From: Saccharina japonica
Taxonomy: Eukaryota; Sar; Phaeophyceae; Laminariales; Laminariaceae
Direction: 5' to 3'
DNA: 64,000 bases
Assembly: GCA_008828725.1 (NCBI GenBank)
Contig: MEHQ01004277.1
Location: 105,529 to 169,528, forward strand
The first letter of the stretch is position 1. Each line of letters begins with the position of its first letter. A program made the translations under genes and the position numbers. The notes below the pieces were generated by a model that was not told the origin of the DNA, made no database searches, and worked only from the letters and a program-made list of their open reading frames with translations. Shown here one piece after another: positions 10,756 through 21,992 of this stretch.

Positions 10756-12150
10756 TTGTTTAAGACGCACCCCACCAGTGACTTATGGGAAGATACGGTG
10801 TCGGGATTGATGTTTACTGATGATTTCGTCTGCATATCAGAAACACCCGAACGATTGCAGAAACAAATGGAGAAGGCAATAGAGTACACCAGGAAGTGGA
10901 GAGTGACGGCGAACGTAAAAAGGTGCGCAGTAGTTGTATGTAACGAAGATAAGGAGAGTCCGGTAACTTGTAAGTGGAAGTGGGGAGAAGATGAATTACC
11001 GATCGTAGACCAGTATACGTACCTTGGCGTAGAAATCTCAAAAGATTGCTCTTGGGATGCACACATAAATAAAATAATAGGCAAGGGTAAGGCACACGTA
11101 GGCAAGATGGAAGCAGTCCTAACAGACTCGCACCTTGACACTAGAATTAAGAGATGTATACTGATGAATGTGATTGTACCAAAGCTAGAATATGCAGGAG
11201 AAGTATGGGAAGGGAACGCGAAGCTCGTAAAACAGCTGGAAACAGTACAGATGACAGCAGCTAAAAAAGTACTAGGATGCTCAAGTACGACGAGTAATAC
11301 AGTATTGAGAGCAGAACTGGGAATGTACCCACTTAAGACAAATAGAGACGTGCGTAAGTTGAAATGGCAATATAAAGTAAAGAACATGCCAAATAAGAGG
11401 TTGCCAGCCATAGCCGATAAAGCTGTATGGGAGAAAGTAACCAAAGGGCGAGCTGGAATAAGGTGGGATAGCGTAGTCGAGAAAGTATGGAAGGAAATAG
11501 GAAACCAAAAAGAGACGCTGGCCATAGAGAAATTTAGCGGATACAAGACAGAAGTGAAAGAAAGGATAGAAAGAAGGGAAAGGCTAGCACTGAGAAAGAA
11601 GGTGGAAGGGGAAGAACACTTAGAGATGTACGGGGGGTTGAGAGAAGGAATAGGAATGAAAAGGTATCTGCACGGCCCAATGGACTTCGCGAAAAAGCTG
11701 AAACTGCGATTTCGTGTAGGGGACCTGGACCTGCCAGAAAGAAGAAGGAGGTATACCAGTAGCCGGGAGGAGGAGGAAGTAGAGGCACAGATGTGCCCAT
11801 GTGGCAAAGCCATAGAGAGTAGAGTTCACATAGTGGGAGAATGTGAAAGGTACAAGGAGGAAAGGGATGTGCTAGAGGAGGAGATGAGGAAAATAGACGA
11901 GTGTGACATGGAGCAGTTTGGTACACTAAATAGTAGCGAGAAAACGATCGCTATCTTAGGAGATAGATGGTGGCCACAGGCGGCGAAGCAGGAAGGGGAT
12001 AAGATTAGCAAAAGGTTTCTCTGTAATATATGGAAACAACGTAATGAGCGCCCAAGTGTTGGAGGTGTCTCTATTAGGAGTAGGAACGGTGCTCCGTCTC
12101 GAAAGGGATGCGTGGTCAATGGTCAAATGACTAAGGCAAGCAACAAATGA
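10756..12150 (+). CDS. LINE ORF2 C-terminal part: end of reverse transcriptase plus zinc knuckle (5'-truncated)
   Basis: An open frame of 464 codons with no start codon of its own; the first ATG in frame is at 10810. It begins at the catalytic palm motif GLMFTDDFV (FxDD box, about residue 18-26), so fingers and most of the palm are missing. The thumb-like YLGVEISKDCSWDAHI follows near residue 95, as in non-LTR elements. A Lys/Glu-rich helical region comes next, then a C-x-C-x7-H-x4-C knuckle (CPCGKAIESRVHIVGEC, about residues 346-362) typical of LINE ORF2 C-termini. Upstream truncation is the usual result of incomplete target-primed reverse transcription. The frame is intact to the element's end, so the insertion is fairly young. 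It cannot encode an active polymerase. The long minus-strand frame across it is a shadow. Confidence 0.9.
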   Translation: MFKTHPTSDLWEDTVSGLMFTDDFVCISETPERLQKQMEKAIEYTRKWRVTANVKRCAVVVCNEDKESPVTCKWKWGEDELPIVDQYTYLGVEISKDCSWDAHINKIIGKGKAHVGKMEAVLTDSHLDTRIKRCILMNVIVPKLEYAGEVWEGNAKLVKQLETVQMTAAKKVLGCSSTTSNTVLRAELGMYPLKTNRDVRKLKWQYKVKNMPNKRLPAIADKAVWEKVTKGRAGIRWDSVVEKVWKEIGNQKETLAIEKFSGYKTEVKERIERRERLALRKKVEGEEHLEMYGGLREGIGMKRYLHGPMDFAKKLKLRFRVGDLDLPERRRRYTSSREEEEVEAQMCPCGKAIESRVHIVGECERYKEERDVLEEEMRKIDECDMEQFGTLNSSEKTIAILGDRWWPQAAKQEGDKISKRFLCNIWKQRNERPSVGGVSIRSRNGAPSRKGCVVNGQMTKASNK

Positions 12151-12325
12151 GTACGAAAAAAAAACTGGTTAGTTTAGTAATTTCATGCCTATATCCGGTT
12201 TGTATTTTGATATGAGGAAAAAAAACTGGTTAGTTTAGTAATTTCATGTCTATTGTTCGGTTTGTGTTTTGGTATGAGGAAAAAAAACTGGTTAGCTCAG
12301 TAGTTTCATGTCTAAAGTCTGGTGG
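12151..12325 (+). repeat. Three ~63-bp tandem units after the LINE
   Basis: The units begin GAAAAAAAAACTGGTTAG near 12156, 12219 and 12282, each followed by TTTAGTAATTTCATG-like and TTTTGATATGAGG-like parts. They lie directly after the LINE's GAGTAC end. They may be a target-site satellite or an unusual LINE 3' tail. Confidence 0.85.
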
Positions 12326-12329
12326 CTTG

Positions 12330-13560
12330 TTTTACAGCGTCGTTGCCACTCGACGCCAACCCATAGTTGTCTAGCAGAATCTATTGGGGGGGGGTGGATC
12401 TAGGCTGCTGTTGGTCCGGGCGATTCTATGTGATTTGCGACCAAAACCTTTAATGTGGTAGTACATCCCTTGTTAACACCCCCCCGTTGATATCACACCG
12501 TCGGCAATTTGGCCGGGATCTATTAATATTGCCTCGGAAACCTTGATACCGTTATCAATGTGGCCGGGGTCCGTTAACACGTCATATCCATTATTATTAT
12601 ATTTAGCACACCTTCTTGTTACGACACCCCTTAGCTGCGAGGCTCCCGTGCATGGTGCTTGACACCGTGGGTACGTTTGATATTACACGCCCCCACAACA
12701 TCCCCCTCAGTGATAGTATTTATGAATGTCAAATTATATGACCGGAGTGTGCTGTAATGCGTGTTATACGGTTAAGACCGGGATCCGTGACGATATTTCC
12801 CAAAAAAGTGTCCGGTCTATTGACAAAAATGTTCAGAAAAAATGGGAAAAAAAGCACTTGAAAATTATTTGCCACCGACCCTATTTAACTTGGTTTTAGA
12901 CTACATTGAAGGATGGCAGTGTATTACGAATAACTTGACACTGAAAACGAATCAGGCTATGACGTTTGATCTACATGTGAATAGGGTGGGAACCGACAGG
13001 ATGGCAGGATGCTTTTGGATCTGCAGTTGATTTTCACGTCTAACAGAGGGTAATTATACGGGAAAACGTTTATTTTGGGGGGATGAACGTATCTATCTCT
13101 CTGGGCAGACCAAATTGAAATGGCTGCAGATTTCATGGGTGCCTTGCCCTTTACTAGGAGTTGGCGCAAGCGGCAAAACAAACCACGCTCGAATTAATGA
13201 GATAGCTGGCGAGGAATTGTGCGCAGAAGTTGGTGCTCTTCCTGGGAAACTCGTGGGATGAAAAAAAGATAAAAACTGCAAGCAGGATCATCGGGGCAAA
13301 AAAAAAACACAAACAAATTGCCTTCGTTGTATAGGGCGAACGGCGCCAGATCCGGGCGCGACCGCACGCCTAGCTATCATTCTCGTCGCACCTGGTGCCA
13401 TCGCGGCAGCGAAGGGCGACTGTGGTCGGGTCTTATGCTGCGGGAAGCGAGTTACCCCTTGCTTTAAGATGCGAACGCAGCAAGACTAACTGCTGTCTCA
13501 CGAGTACGGGAACATAATCGCGTTATAATGTCTACGATACCTCTCTGTCCACAAATATAA
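12330..13560. other. No recognisable gene
   Basis: Mixed-composition sequence with GGCCGGG(A/G)TC(T/C) phrases repeated near 12514 and 12562. Open frames are short (74 codons at most) and lack motifs. Nothing supports a gene or RNA here. Confidence 0.45.
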
Positions 13561-13578
13561 GGACGGTTTAAGTAGATA

Positions 13579-16320
13579 TAAATACATGTACAAAATTGCA
13601 GCTGCTGCTCGGAGAGAGCTCCACACCTTTTCTTAGACGTAGATTTTTACCCTTTTCGCGATAACTGGCGATGGCGTCCACCTGGCGACACGCAACTCCC
13701 TCATCGTGCTCGCCGACCCCTGCTCTGCCTACTCTGCCAAGGGCGGTCTCGGCCGTGCCCAACTCATGTCTCATGGGGCTGCGATTTTTCCAGGATTCCA
13801 TGCCCTTTTTGTCACGTGCACATACCATACCAACCAGTACATGCTTTTTTTGTTTTACACGCAAACCGCATTATTCAAGATTCCGTTTTTTATATGTAGA
13901 CGACCAACCCGGAATTTTATCGTACCGGCTCCTTTTACTGCGGATATACACGTACGTACGTATTATATGTACGAGTACCAGTACCGCTGCAAGCTGTGAT
14001 AGAGTATCACATACCAGGTATTTTTTAATATGCGATGATATCTGCACAGTACTCATACGTGCGTGGTATTCAGCAGTATGACAGTGGTCGGTGTGTGCCT
14101 GGATATAGTACCGGCCAGGGCCTCACGTGCGCTCGCGGGCGTGGACATGCGGGCGGTGGGCGCTGCAGCAACGTTTACAAAGAATATGGTGATGGAGAGC
14201 GCACATACAAAACTCACACACACGCTCTTTTTTTTTTACACGCAGCTACTGCTGTACATGCATAATCAAAGATTCCCTCATCGCGCTCGCCGACCCCTGC
14301 TCTGCCTACTCTGCCAAGGGTGGTCTCGGCCGTGCCCAACTCTAGGCTCACGGGAATGCGGTTTTTCCAGGATTCCATGCCCTTTTAGTCACGTGCACAT
14401 GCCATACCAACCAGTACATGATTTTTTGTTCTACACGCAAACCGCACTATGCAAGATTCCGTTTTTTTATGTAGACGACCAACCCGGAATTTTATCGTAC
14501 CGGCTCCTTTTACTGCGGATATACACGTACTACGTACTATATGTACGAGTACCAGTACCGCTGCAAGCAGTAACAGAGTATCATATACCAGGTAATTTTT
14601 AATATGCGATGATATCTGTACAGTATTCATGCGTGCGTGGTATATTCAGCAGTATGATAGTGGTCGGTGTGTGCCTGGATATAGTACCGGGCAGGGCCTC
14701 GCGGGCGCTCGCGGGCGTGGACATGCGGGCGGTGGGCGCTGCAGCAACGATTATCAATAATATCGTGATGGAGAGCGCACATACAAGACACACACGCTCT
14801 TTTTTTTTTACACGCAGCTACTACTGAACATGCATATACCCGCTTACGTCTACGTACGTACGTATCATAATACCACCTCAGTACTCATAGGGTGATATTT
14901 ACAAGAAATAAGAAATTCGGAAGCCGCTATATTGAAGCTAGTATAAAACGCATCCTCTCCTCTTCATGTAAATAAGAAACTTAGCCTCCGTTTGTGAGTG
15001 TTTTTTATATCAGGTGTATGTACTACTGCTGTAACACCCCTTGGCAGTACAGAGTCGCTTTGTTCGCCCTAACCTTAGCTACTAATCTACCTCAGTAGGC
15101 TACTCCTCGCCGTTACGGGCATTGTCGTANGCCGCAGGCGGGCGTCAGCCCGCCGCGAAGCCCCCCTTGTAAATACATGTACGATATTGTGGGTGGTCTC
15201 GTGTGAGAGCTCCTCGGCTTTTCTTTGACGTAGATTTTTGCCCTTTTCACGATAACTGGCGATGGCGTCCACCCGGCGGCACGCAACTCCCTCATCGTGC
15301 TCGCCGACCCCTGCTCTGTCTACTCTGCCAAGGGCGGTCTCGGCCGTGACCAACTCTTGTCTCACGGGGCTGCGATTTTTCCAGGATTCCATGCCCTTTT
15401 TGTCACCTGCACATACCATACCAACCAGTACAGTGATTTTTTGTTCTACACGCAAACCGCATTATTCAAGATTCCATTTTTATATGTAGACGACCAACCC
15501 GGATTTTCATTGTACCGGCTCCTTATACTGCTGATATACAAGTACGTATTATATGTACGAGTACCAGTACCGCTGCCAGCAGTAACAGACTATCATATAC
15601 CAGGTAATTGTTAACATGCGATGATATCTGTACAGTATTCATACGTGCGTGGTATTCAGCAGTATGATCGTGGTCGGTGTGTCCCTGGATATAGTACCGG
15701 GCAGGGCCTCGCGTGCGCTCGCGGGCGTGGACATGCGGGTGGTGGGCGCTGCAGCAACGTTTACCAAGAATGTGGTGATGGAGAGCGCACATGCAAAACA
15801 CACACGCTCTTTTTTTTCACACTTAGCTACATGCATAATCAAAGATTCCGTTTTTTCCATGTTGACGACGAACCCGGATTGTTTTGAGACCACGTACTAG
15901 TACCACTACTGTACTGCCGATATACGCGTACGTACGCACGTACGCACGTATGATACAGTAGTACCAGCACCACAGCAGAAAAAGACCTGTGTGCCATGGG
16001 TTCATACGTGCGTGGTACACCAGTGTGATAATATAATACTATTAATACTGGTGTTTGTTGTTTCTGTTCGTATGCGAGCGATGGACACTCCGACTTTCCC
16101 AATATAATTACGGTGATGTTCGAGAACTTGCTTTTTTTCGAAAAAAGTGGTTCCGAATTCATTACCGGTATATGTACGAGTATACTCGTACTCGGATTGC
16201 ATTTATAGTTGTCCCGTGGTCTACATGCAATATCCAAGATTATGTTTTATGCTTAACACTGGATTTTACGAACTACTTACCGCTGACACACGTACTGATT
16301 TTTAAAGCTTACTGCTGATA
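13579..16320. repeat. Nested tandem repeat, four partial copies of a ~700-bp unit
   Basis: Copy A is about 13579-14272, copy B (lacking the head) about 14273-14850, copy C about 15172-15840 and copy D (divergent, tail only) about 15841-16320. Shared blocks include GATAACTGGCGATGGCGTCC, TCGTGCTCGCCGACCCCTG, GTAGACGACCAACCCGG, CGATGATATCTG and GCGGGCGTGGACATGCGGG. In A and C the minus strand carries related open frames (about 98 and 122 codons) starting MRVKQKK/MRVEQKI and sharing DKKGMESWKNRSP and ALGRV-RAGVGEHDEGVAC. These could derive from a gene fragment, but I recognise no family. Confidence 0.85.
14850..15171. repeat. ~320-bp direct repeat, left copy (contains an N)
   Basis: This is ~90% similar by eye to 16320-16650 in the same orientation, from CGTACGTATCATAATACC through GTGATATTTACAAGAAATAAG to CCGCAGGCGGGCGTCAGCCC and CGAAGCCCCCCTTGTA. 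It could be an LTR pair around copies C and D, or a higher-order unit of the array. The N at 15130 falls where the other copy reads GCGCGTAGCC, so one or a few bases are uncertain. Confidence 0.8.
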
Positions 16321-16650
16321 TACCCGTACGCACGTACGTATCATAATACCTCAGTACGAGAGGGTGATATTTACAAGAAATAAGAAATTCGGAAGCCGTT
16401 ATATTGAAGATAGTATAAGACGCATCCTCTCCTCTCATGTAAATAATAAATCAAGCCTCCGTTTGTGAGTGTTTCTCTTTAATAGGTGTCATGTACTACT
16501 GCTGTACACCCCTTGGCAGCACAGAGTCGCTTTGTTCGCCCTAAGCTTAGCTACTAATCTACCTCAGTAGGCTACTCCTCGCCGTTACGGGCATTGCGCG
16601 TAGCCGCAGGCGGGCGTCAGCCCGCCGCGTCGAAGCCCCCCTTGTATTAC
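16320..16650. repeat. ~320-bp direct repeat, right copy
   Basis: Partner of 14850-15171, about 1.47 kb downstream in direct orientation. No clear TG...CA termini or target duplications were found, so an LTR reading stays tentative. Confidence 0.8.
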
Positions 16651-16659
16651 CATAAAAAT

Positions 16660-17870
16660 GTCCTTACGTTTACGGATAGAGGGATACGTATGGATACTTC
16701 GTGGATACCGCTCTGTCCCGAAATATAATGACCTTTTTCAAAATAATATTTAATAAAGCGGTGCTTATATCTCGGGACAGCGTGGTATCAAGTCCTCGTA
16801 TATATGTATGTACCCGTACAGCTGCAGTGTCAGCGCCACTGAAATAATGATGGGTGTGCCAATCCAAGCCGCATGCACAACAGCAGCAGTAACTTGCACG
16901 TGAGCTAGAGGTTGGGCAGACTCCTATGGAGAGTGCCGTCGGCCTCACAGAGTATCGGCGAGGTACATCCTGGCAACCTAAGAGGTATCGCGGTGTACTG
17001 CTGCTGCTGTACTGTACCACCAGTATACGTGTGAGGTACGAGTACCAGGTATCACATGCAGCAGCAGCAACAAGCATGGTCAGCCTTCGACTTGATCCCC
17101 ACGTACGCGGGGGAGTAGCATTGCCGTACTGCCGGCCCGCCAAGCTCGAAAGGGCCACCCGAAAAGCGTGACCTGCTCACGCTTGCGCGTCTGTGTATAC
17201 GCTCCTACTCTGCGCCCCGGGCCTGGTCATGCGCACATCCAAGCAACGAGGGTATAGTAGCAACAACGTGGCTGCGTTTGTTTGTAAGAAAAACTATCTC
17301 GGTGCTCTCTATGCAGGCTTATGTTTTTCCATTTTTTTTAGAATGCTGTGGTATGAATAGTTTTTCAGTAGTGACGTATGTCTTTTTTCCCCTTCGCGGA
17401 TTGGTTTATTTCCTAAAGAATAGTTTTTTCAGCTGCCGACCACTAGTGAACTCGGGACACGTTTTCCCTTTTTTTACGTCTAAATCAACGCCAGTCCCTC
17501 CTCTAACCGGTGTGTTGCGATGCCTCCACCTTTCCCTGAAATTATGTGCCAAGTGAACTCTGAACGAGACGAACGGCCTTCCTGTATTATTTCACGTACA
17601 TTACAAATATTAGTTGAAGTACATGCGTGCACGCTTGCATTGTTCGTAAACTTCGAAGCAGCTGTATAACCGAAATGTACTTCATGCTCTCAACACCTTC
17701 AGCTTCCCATGATTTGTAATATGCCAGGTATCCTTGTTTGATTTACATCTACTAATCCCGTGTCTCGTGGTTTGATCTCCGCTGTCTAACTCGTGTTCGT
17801 GCCAATGCAAATTTTGCTGTCGCTCCCGGTTACCCAGAGCTTCAAACGAAGGCGCCTGACACGCAGAGTT
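16660..17870. other. Upstream region of the sulfotransferase gene; no other gene seen
   Basis: Moderately AT-rich sequence with scattered GCAGCAG and GTACGTAC phrases. Open frames are at most 162 codons (minus, 16670-17158) with no motif. The promoter of the gene starting at 17875 should lie here, but no TATA-like or other element is convincing. Confidence 0.4.
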
Positions 17871-17874
17871 CGTC

Positions 17875-18175
17875 ATGACGCCCGTCCTGCTTCAGCGGAT
17901 CATGGCAATAATGCTGCTCATCTCTGGCCTGGCAGTGAAAGGGGTTTTTCCTTCCAACACCTTGCCGCGAATTGCCGAGGCAGGGCATATTGATGAAACA
18001 TGTCCACCGTGTGACCTCCTCTTCAGCAAGCTAGAGACAAGCGAGAGTGGCAGAAAACTGTCCCAATACGTTAAGGTGCAGGAACGTGGCGAGCCTAAGA
18101 GCGGTACCGGCATAATATACTCCTGGGCAACGGCAGCGCTGATGCATGCGTGCGACTATCTGCAGGAGGTTTTCG
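17875..18175 (+). CDS. Sulfotransferase exon 1 (signal peptide and 5'-phosphosulfate-binding loop)
   Basis: The ATG opens a hydrophobic N-terminus (about residues 1-24, with core IMLLISGLAV), which fits entry into the secretory pathway and Golgi work on cell-wall polysaccharide. CPPC lies at residues 43-46. PKSGTG at 74-79 matches the 5'-phosphosulfate-binding loop of PAPS-dependent sulfotransferases, followed by YSWATAALMHACDYLQEVF, as in the red-algal (carrageenan-type) family. The exon ends in phase 1 at a strong donor, TTCG|GTAAGG. The open frame continues to a TAA at 18223, and a weaker donor at 18221 (AGAG|GTAAAA) is possible. Splicing at 18175 joins cleanly to the exon at 19352. Family assignment rests on motif order; the exact substrate is unknown. 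Confidence 0.75.
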
Positions 18176-19351
18176 GTAAGGAAACGTACGAAATACGAAA
18201 ACAAATGTTTGGCACTCAGAGGTAAAACGTGACGAATAAGAACGATGGTTACAGCGTCAGCCACATATATAATAGACCGGGTTGCGGAGGCAGGGTTTTT
18301 TTTCGAACTGCAATTTGAGGAGCTGCACGACACGCGCGCAGCACGGTAATCGTCGTACTGTTTTCCTCGCAGGATTATACGTCCGCTCCTCTCTTGTGTT
18401 TTTACCTCTCTCCGTCTGCATCAAAGCGGATAATCCCAGTATCAAACAAGCGGTCATCACACACACATATATATATGCTACACACCAACTGTCATTGGGG
18501 AAATAAGCAGCCCGCGTTGTGCGCCGTTACCGTTTTGTGGACGTGTCAATTACAACGTGCACCGAGCGAAGGCTGGTTCCTGTTTATGCAATTAGTTCTT
18601 CGGGCATTGTAATGTTTGTTTCCGACCCCGTTCTACTGTATATTGTTGTTGATAACGGTACCCTTGGTGATGTTGGCTCTCAGCATGCGCGCCACAATAG
18701 GGGTAGGCAGCACTGTTTGGCTATCATATTCCTAAGATAAGCTATGAGGGCTGACGGGTTCATCAGTTAAGACGCGTGATGCCATAGGGGTAGCATTGTT
18801 TGGCCGAACCATTTCTGACTGGCACAGGGGTACTCCTCAACTGAAAGGGCCCACCCAGTAATGCTATTGGTATGTTTTGTTTTACAATACTGAATCTATT
18901 ATTTGAGCGATACTTACCACGTGCCGAGGTTAAGAGTCCCCATTTTTATCGAAATCGGATGCGGGGAAAGGTATACGTCTCCTCGAGTCAAAAGCTCCAG
19001 GACAGATAAGTGCTACCCCTACTGTAGCACACATCTCAACGTTGTCAAGAAATCGTGTGTCTTATTCCACTAGTGGTTGGATACGTAGGATATAACGGGC
19101 TTGATCAGGTTACGCATTCGTATTTCTCAACGTCAGGCTTTGGGTGGGCCCACGCTTAAGGGATCATGCGCCGTATGAGGTTGAGCAAACCCCTTTATGG
19201 AATTATGTCCTGTTGTTCATAAACACGTCCTACGAGGTTTGGCTGTTATGCCTTCACCATTATCTAACATGAGGACTTTAGATTATTGTGCTTTGTACAT
19301 GCATGCATGCAGTCAGTTACGTCGATGCGTGCAATCTGTTTTTTCGCCCAG
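18176..19351 (+). other. Intron 1 of the sulfotransferase gene (1176 bp)
   Basis: It begins GTAAGG and ends in the pyrimidine-rich tract CTGTTTTTTCGCCCAG. It contains no recognised gene or repeat. An alternative acceptor at 18371 (TTTTCCTCGCAG) has the right phase but leads into a frame without the expected family residues. Confidence 0.65.
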
Positions 19352-19493
19352 GTGAAGGGTGCTGTCGGTTTGACCTCACAACCCAAAACGAGGATATCGA
19401 CGAGCCATTGGATCGGTACCCTGTTCGAAGCATTGTCTTTGAGCCAGGTCTAGGCACCAATGATCCAAGGTGTTCCTGCAACACGATCGACAG
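19352..19493 (+). CDS. Sulfotransferase exon 2 (Cys-rich middle segment)
   Basis: 142 bp. It enters in phase 1, completing a Gly codon with exon 1 (FG|EGCCRFDL), and leaves in phase 2 at GACAG|GTGAAG. It encodes residues 101-148, including VRSIVFEPGL and RCSCNTIDR. A paired-Cys stretch just before the third segment is the order I know from red-algal sulfotransferases. An alternative acceptor at 19317 would keep the frame if exon 1 ended at 18221, adding about 27 residues. Its short size makes it hard to recognise alone, and support comes from its phases and position. Confidence 0.65.
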
Positions 19494-20714
19494 GTGAAGT
19501 GTGGCGCGTATCGACAAACTTGACGACCGCACTGGGCTTTGAATTTCACCTTCGTCGACATACCCAACCTCTATTGCCTCCTCAATCTTGTAATACCATG
19601 TACAACGTAAACGAAACACATAAAGTAAGAGGTATATATAACATACTACAGCACAAGGCGCTTCGCTCGCACAAGGAATCCAATACAATTTGAGTGAAGC
19701 AGACACAGAGGTCCACGACGATAGGCGCAAACCTATGTCTTGCGAATGTCAAGAGTGCCATACAAAAACACTTTGTAAGGCGGGAATTTGTTTTTTTATT
19801 CGGTCGTTTTAGTAACAGAGTGGGCTGAAGAACTGTTCGACAACATCCTGGCTCTTGCCAACTCTGTTAGCTTGCGTTCTCGCGTCGTCGCCCTTTGGTC
19901 GGCACTGCTTGCTTCGCTGCTTTGTCTAGGGCCGATTTCGCTGTGATGTGCTGCGCTGTCCGGTGTTGCACTTGCGGTAGATGTCCGACGACAACATGAT
20001 CGTACGTGAAGTAAGTTATCCCACAAAACATTACCTGTCAAACAAGAACGCTCACCAGCGAGCGATACGAGAACGCGTTGTTCAAATGAGAGCTCTGGAA
20101 GTCTCGAGGGGTGTCACTGGAACCCGCTGAAGCAGATACTCAAAATTTGAAAGTCATGGGTGCCAGCCGTATGCTACGGCAGGGGTGCATCTAAATTTCG
20201 TGGGGCTCTGCACGTGCGGAGCTACATACCTCACCCAAATGAATGTAGAATACTAAATGATACGCTTCATGTGATGGTCAATACCATGGCCACTGTTTGT
20301 ATACAACGAATTTTAGGGTGATTGCAATTGACCCACTTCGGTTTTATTTTTTGCTTCAGAATTTTCCCGACCCACGATGATAGAGAGTTTCCCCGGTCAA
20401 AACATAATCAACGAATTGTCCTTTACATTGGAAATATTTTCCAAATGTGATTGCGCCGCGTTTTTTCGCGATTTGTTTTGGTAAAAGTGTTTGTTGTGAT
20501 TCCCAAACGTTTGACATGTTTAAACGAGCTCCGAGGTTTTTGTTTGTTTTTGTCCTTTAGAACAACTGCCAACTGCAGTTGCGTGTCCAGCGCCGAGTGG
20601 CCCGATCGGCGTCGCTCCTTGTGTTTGACTTTTTGGTCACAGTGATACAAACCGCAGCGTCAGACAATGCAAACGAATGCGGCAGCTACCACGCCCCCAA
20701 CCAGCAGCAGGTTG

Positions 20715-21330
20715 ATCCTACTACTCAAGCCGTCGCCACCGCAAGCGGTAAGGCTTGTCGTGGCTTGTGGGTGGTGTTCTAGCGAGCCACATGCGCATGG
20801 AAATGCTGGCGTTAAGCTCAACGGGTTTACCGTGCGTGGGGCACAAAAGAGAGCTGCTTTTGAGAAGTCGCCTCACACCACTGACGATTGCAGAAGCTAC
20901 CGCGCTCGTCACTGCCTCGCCACAGCAGCGTATGTTTTCTTCTAATCGTGTCGCAGCTGCACCAAGCGTGCATAGCTGTTTGTATTGTCTTGTGTCTGAT
21001 GTCCTAGCCACTTAGCTCGGTGGTTACGAAAAAGTTGCTCCGAGCTCAAGACGTTGCTGTGCTGTGGGCCATAACGCACAAAGGACAGCTGGCTTTTGGA
21101 GGTCGCCTCACACCTCTCGGGATTACAGAAGCTACCGGGTTATTTACCGCCCAGGAACAGCAGCGTCGCGTTTCTACTACTTAGTTCGACGCTGTACCAA
21201 GCAGGTAGGGCCGTTGTTGTCTCGAGTGCCGTGTCCTAGGCAGTTTGGTGCTTTCAAAACCAGTTCGGTATGTACGTTTCGGTACTCGCGTTTCTCTCCC
21301 GCTGCTTGTTTTGTTTTGGCGGCATTCGAA
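20715..21330 (+). repeat. Two tandem ~310-bp copies of a coding-like module
   Basis: Copy 1 (about 20715-21010) and copy 2 (about 21015-21330) share GCACAAA(A/G)GA, GTCGCCTCACACC and CAGAAGCTACCG. Translated in the matching frame, both give RLTPL-I-EAT-L--A--QQR, so similarity is visible at protein level although copy 2 has stops. This suggests a duplicated degraded coding segment, perhaps of a retroelement. I cannot name the family. Confidence 0.6.
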
Positions 21331-21758
21331 CAGACCACAGCGGTGGGGCGTTTAACTTCGAGCAAGACAACATACATTTTGTTTTTCAATTATTAACGTT
21401 TTTGTGGAAACCGGGGAAACCCTATAGTTGTTTATTGTCTTAAGGCTGTTGGTGACAATGTCTGAACTGACACTTTTAACCTAGTATCCTTGGATTTGGT
21501 TGGTCTATAGCAGGTTGTTAGCAAACGGGGCAAAGTTTCAATGGCCGCGGCCCCCCGAATAGCTGCAAGTGGCCGAATGTGACAGTACGTAGGCGCCAGT
21601 GTTTATTTGTGCCTGTGCCGCATGGATTGCCTGTGCTGCTACTGCTGTTCCATTGTTATGTTGCTCGTCTTGCCACGAAACCCCTGGAACGCCTCGGGAC
21701 TTGTCGCGAAAGCTGGGAATCTCAGATGCGGTAGGCTACTTCTGCCGTAGGTAGTGGG

Positions 21759-21992
21759 GTGCTGCCCATGCCCCGACAAGGTATTCTGGTACACGAGCAC
21801 CAGGTGCGGCCTCGCCGAGGCATTGCCTACCATGTGGTGCAACAGCTGATCGTGACCACGCACCCGCCAGTGGGTTTGCACCGCGTGCAGCGCAGCCCGC
21901 GTCTACTCGCGGCTGCTGAATTCCTCGATCATATCAAATGTGGTATCGTGAAGGAATTGACGATGGCGGCGGGCGGGTGGTCTTCCCATTGA
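21759..21992 (+). pseudogene. Ty3/gypsy-like reverse transcriptase N-terminal fragment
   Basis: The frame contains YHVVQQLIVTTHPPVG, then RVQRSPRLLAAAEFLDHI, then KCGIVKELTMAAGGWSSH. This follows the start of gypsy-type RT domains, where H-I-T--PPV--R is followed by R-P--L-AA--EF--M---GI-R-S-S-WSSP-H. Length is about 77 codons. The catalytic YxDD region is absent and the frame stops right after WSSH, so it is a remnant. No protease was seen upstream. Confidence 0.55.

Noticed and set aside
10740-11813. 357-codon minus-strand frame over the LINE
   Set aside because: It is antisense to a clear reverse transcriptase frame, is Ser/Leu/Phe-rich, and has no motif of its own.
13290-13460. Structured RNA gene (GC-rich stretch)
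   Set aside because: I could not find convincing paired arms or any known RNA motif by eye.
18282-18506. Exon 2 of the sulfotransferase via the acceptor at 18371
   Set aside because: The phase is compatible, but the translation (LYVRSSLVFLPLSVC...) lacks the Cys-rich pattern and ends without a donor in phase with exon 3.
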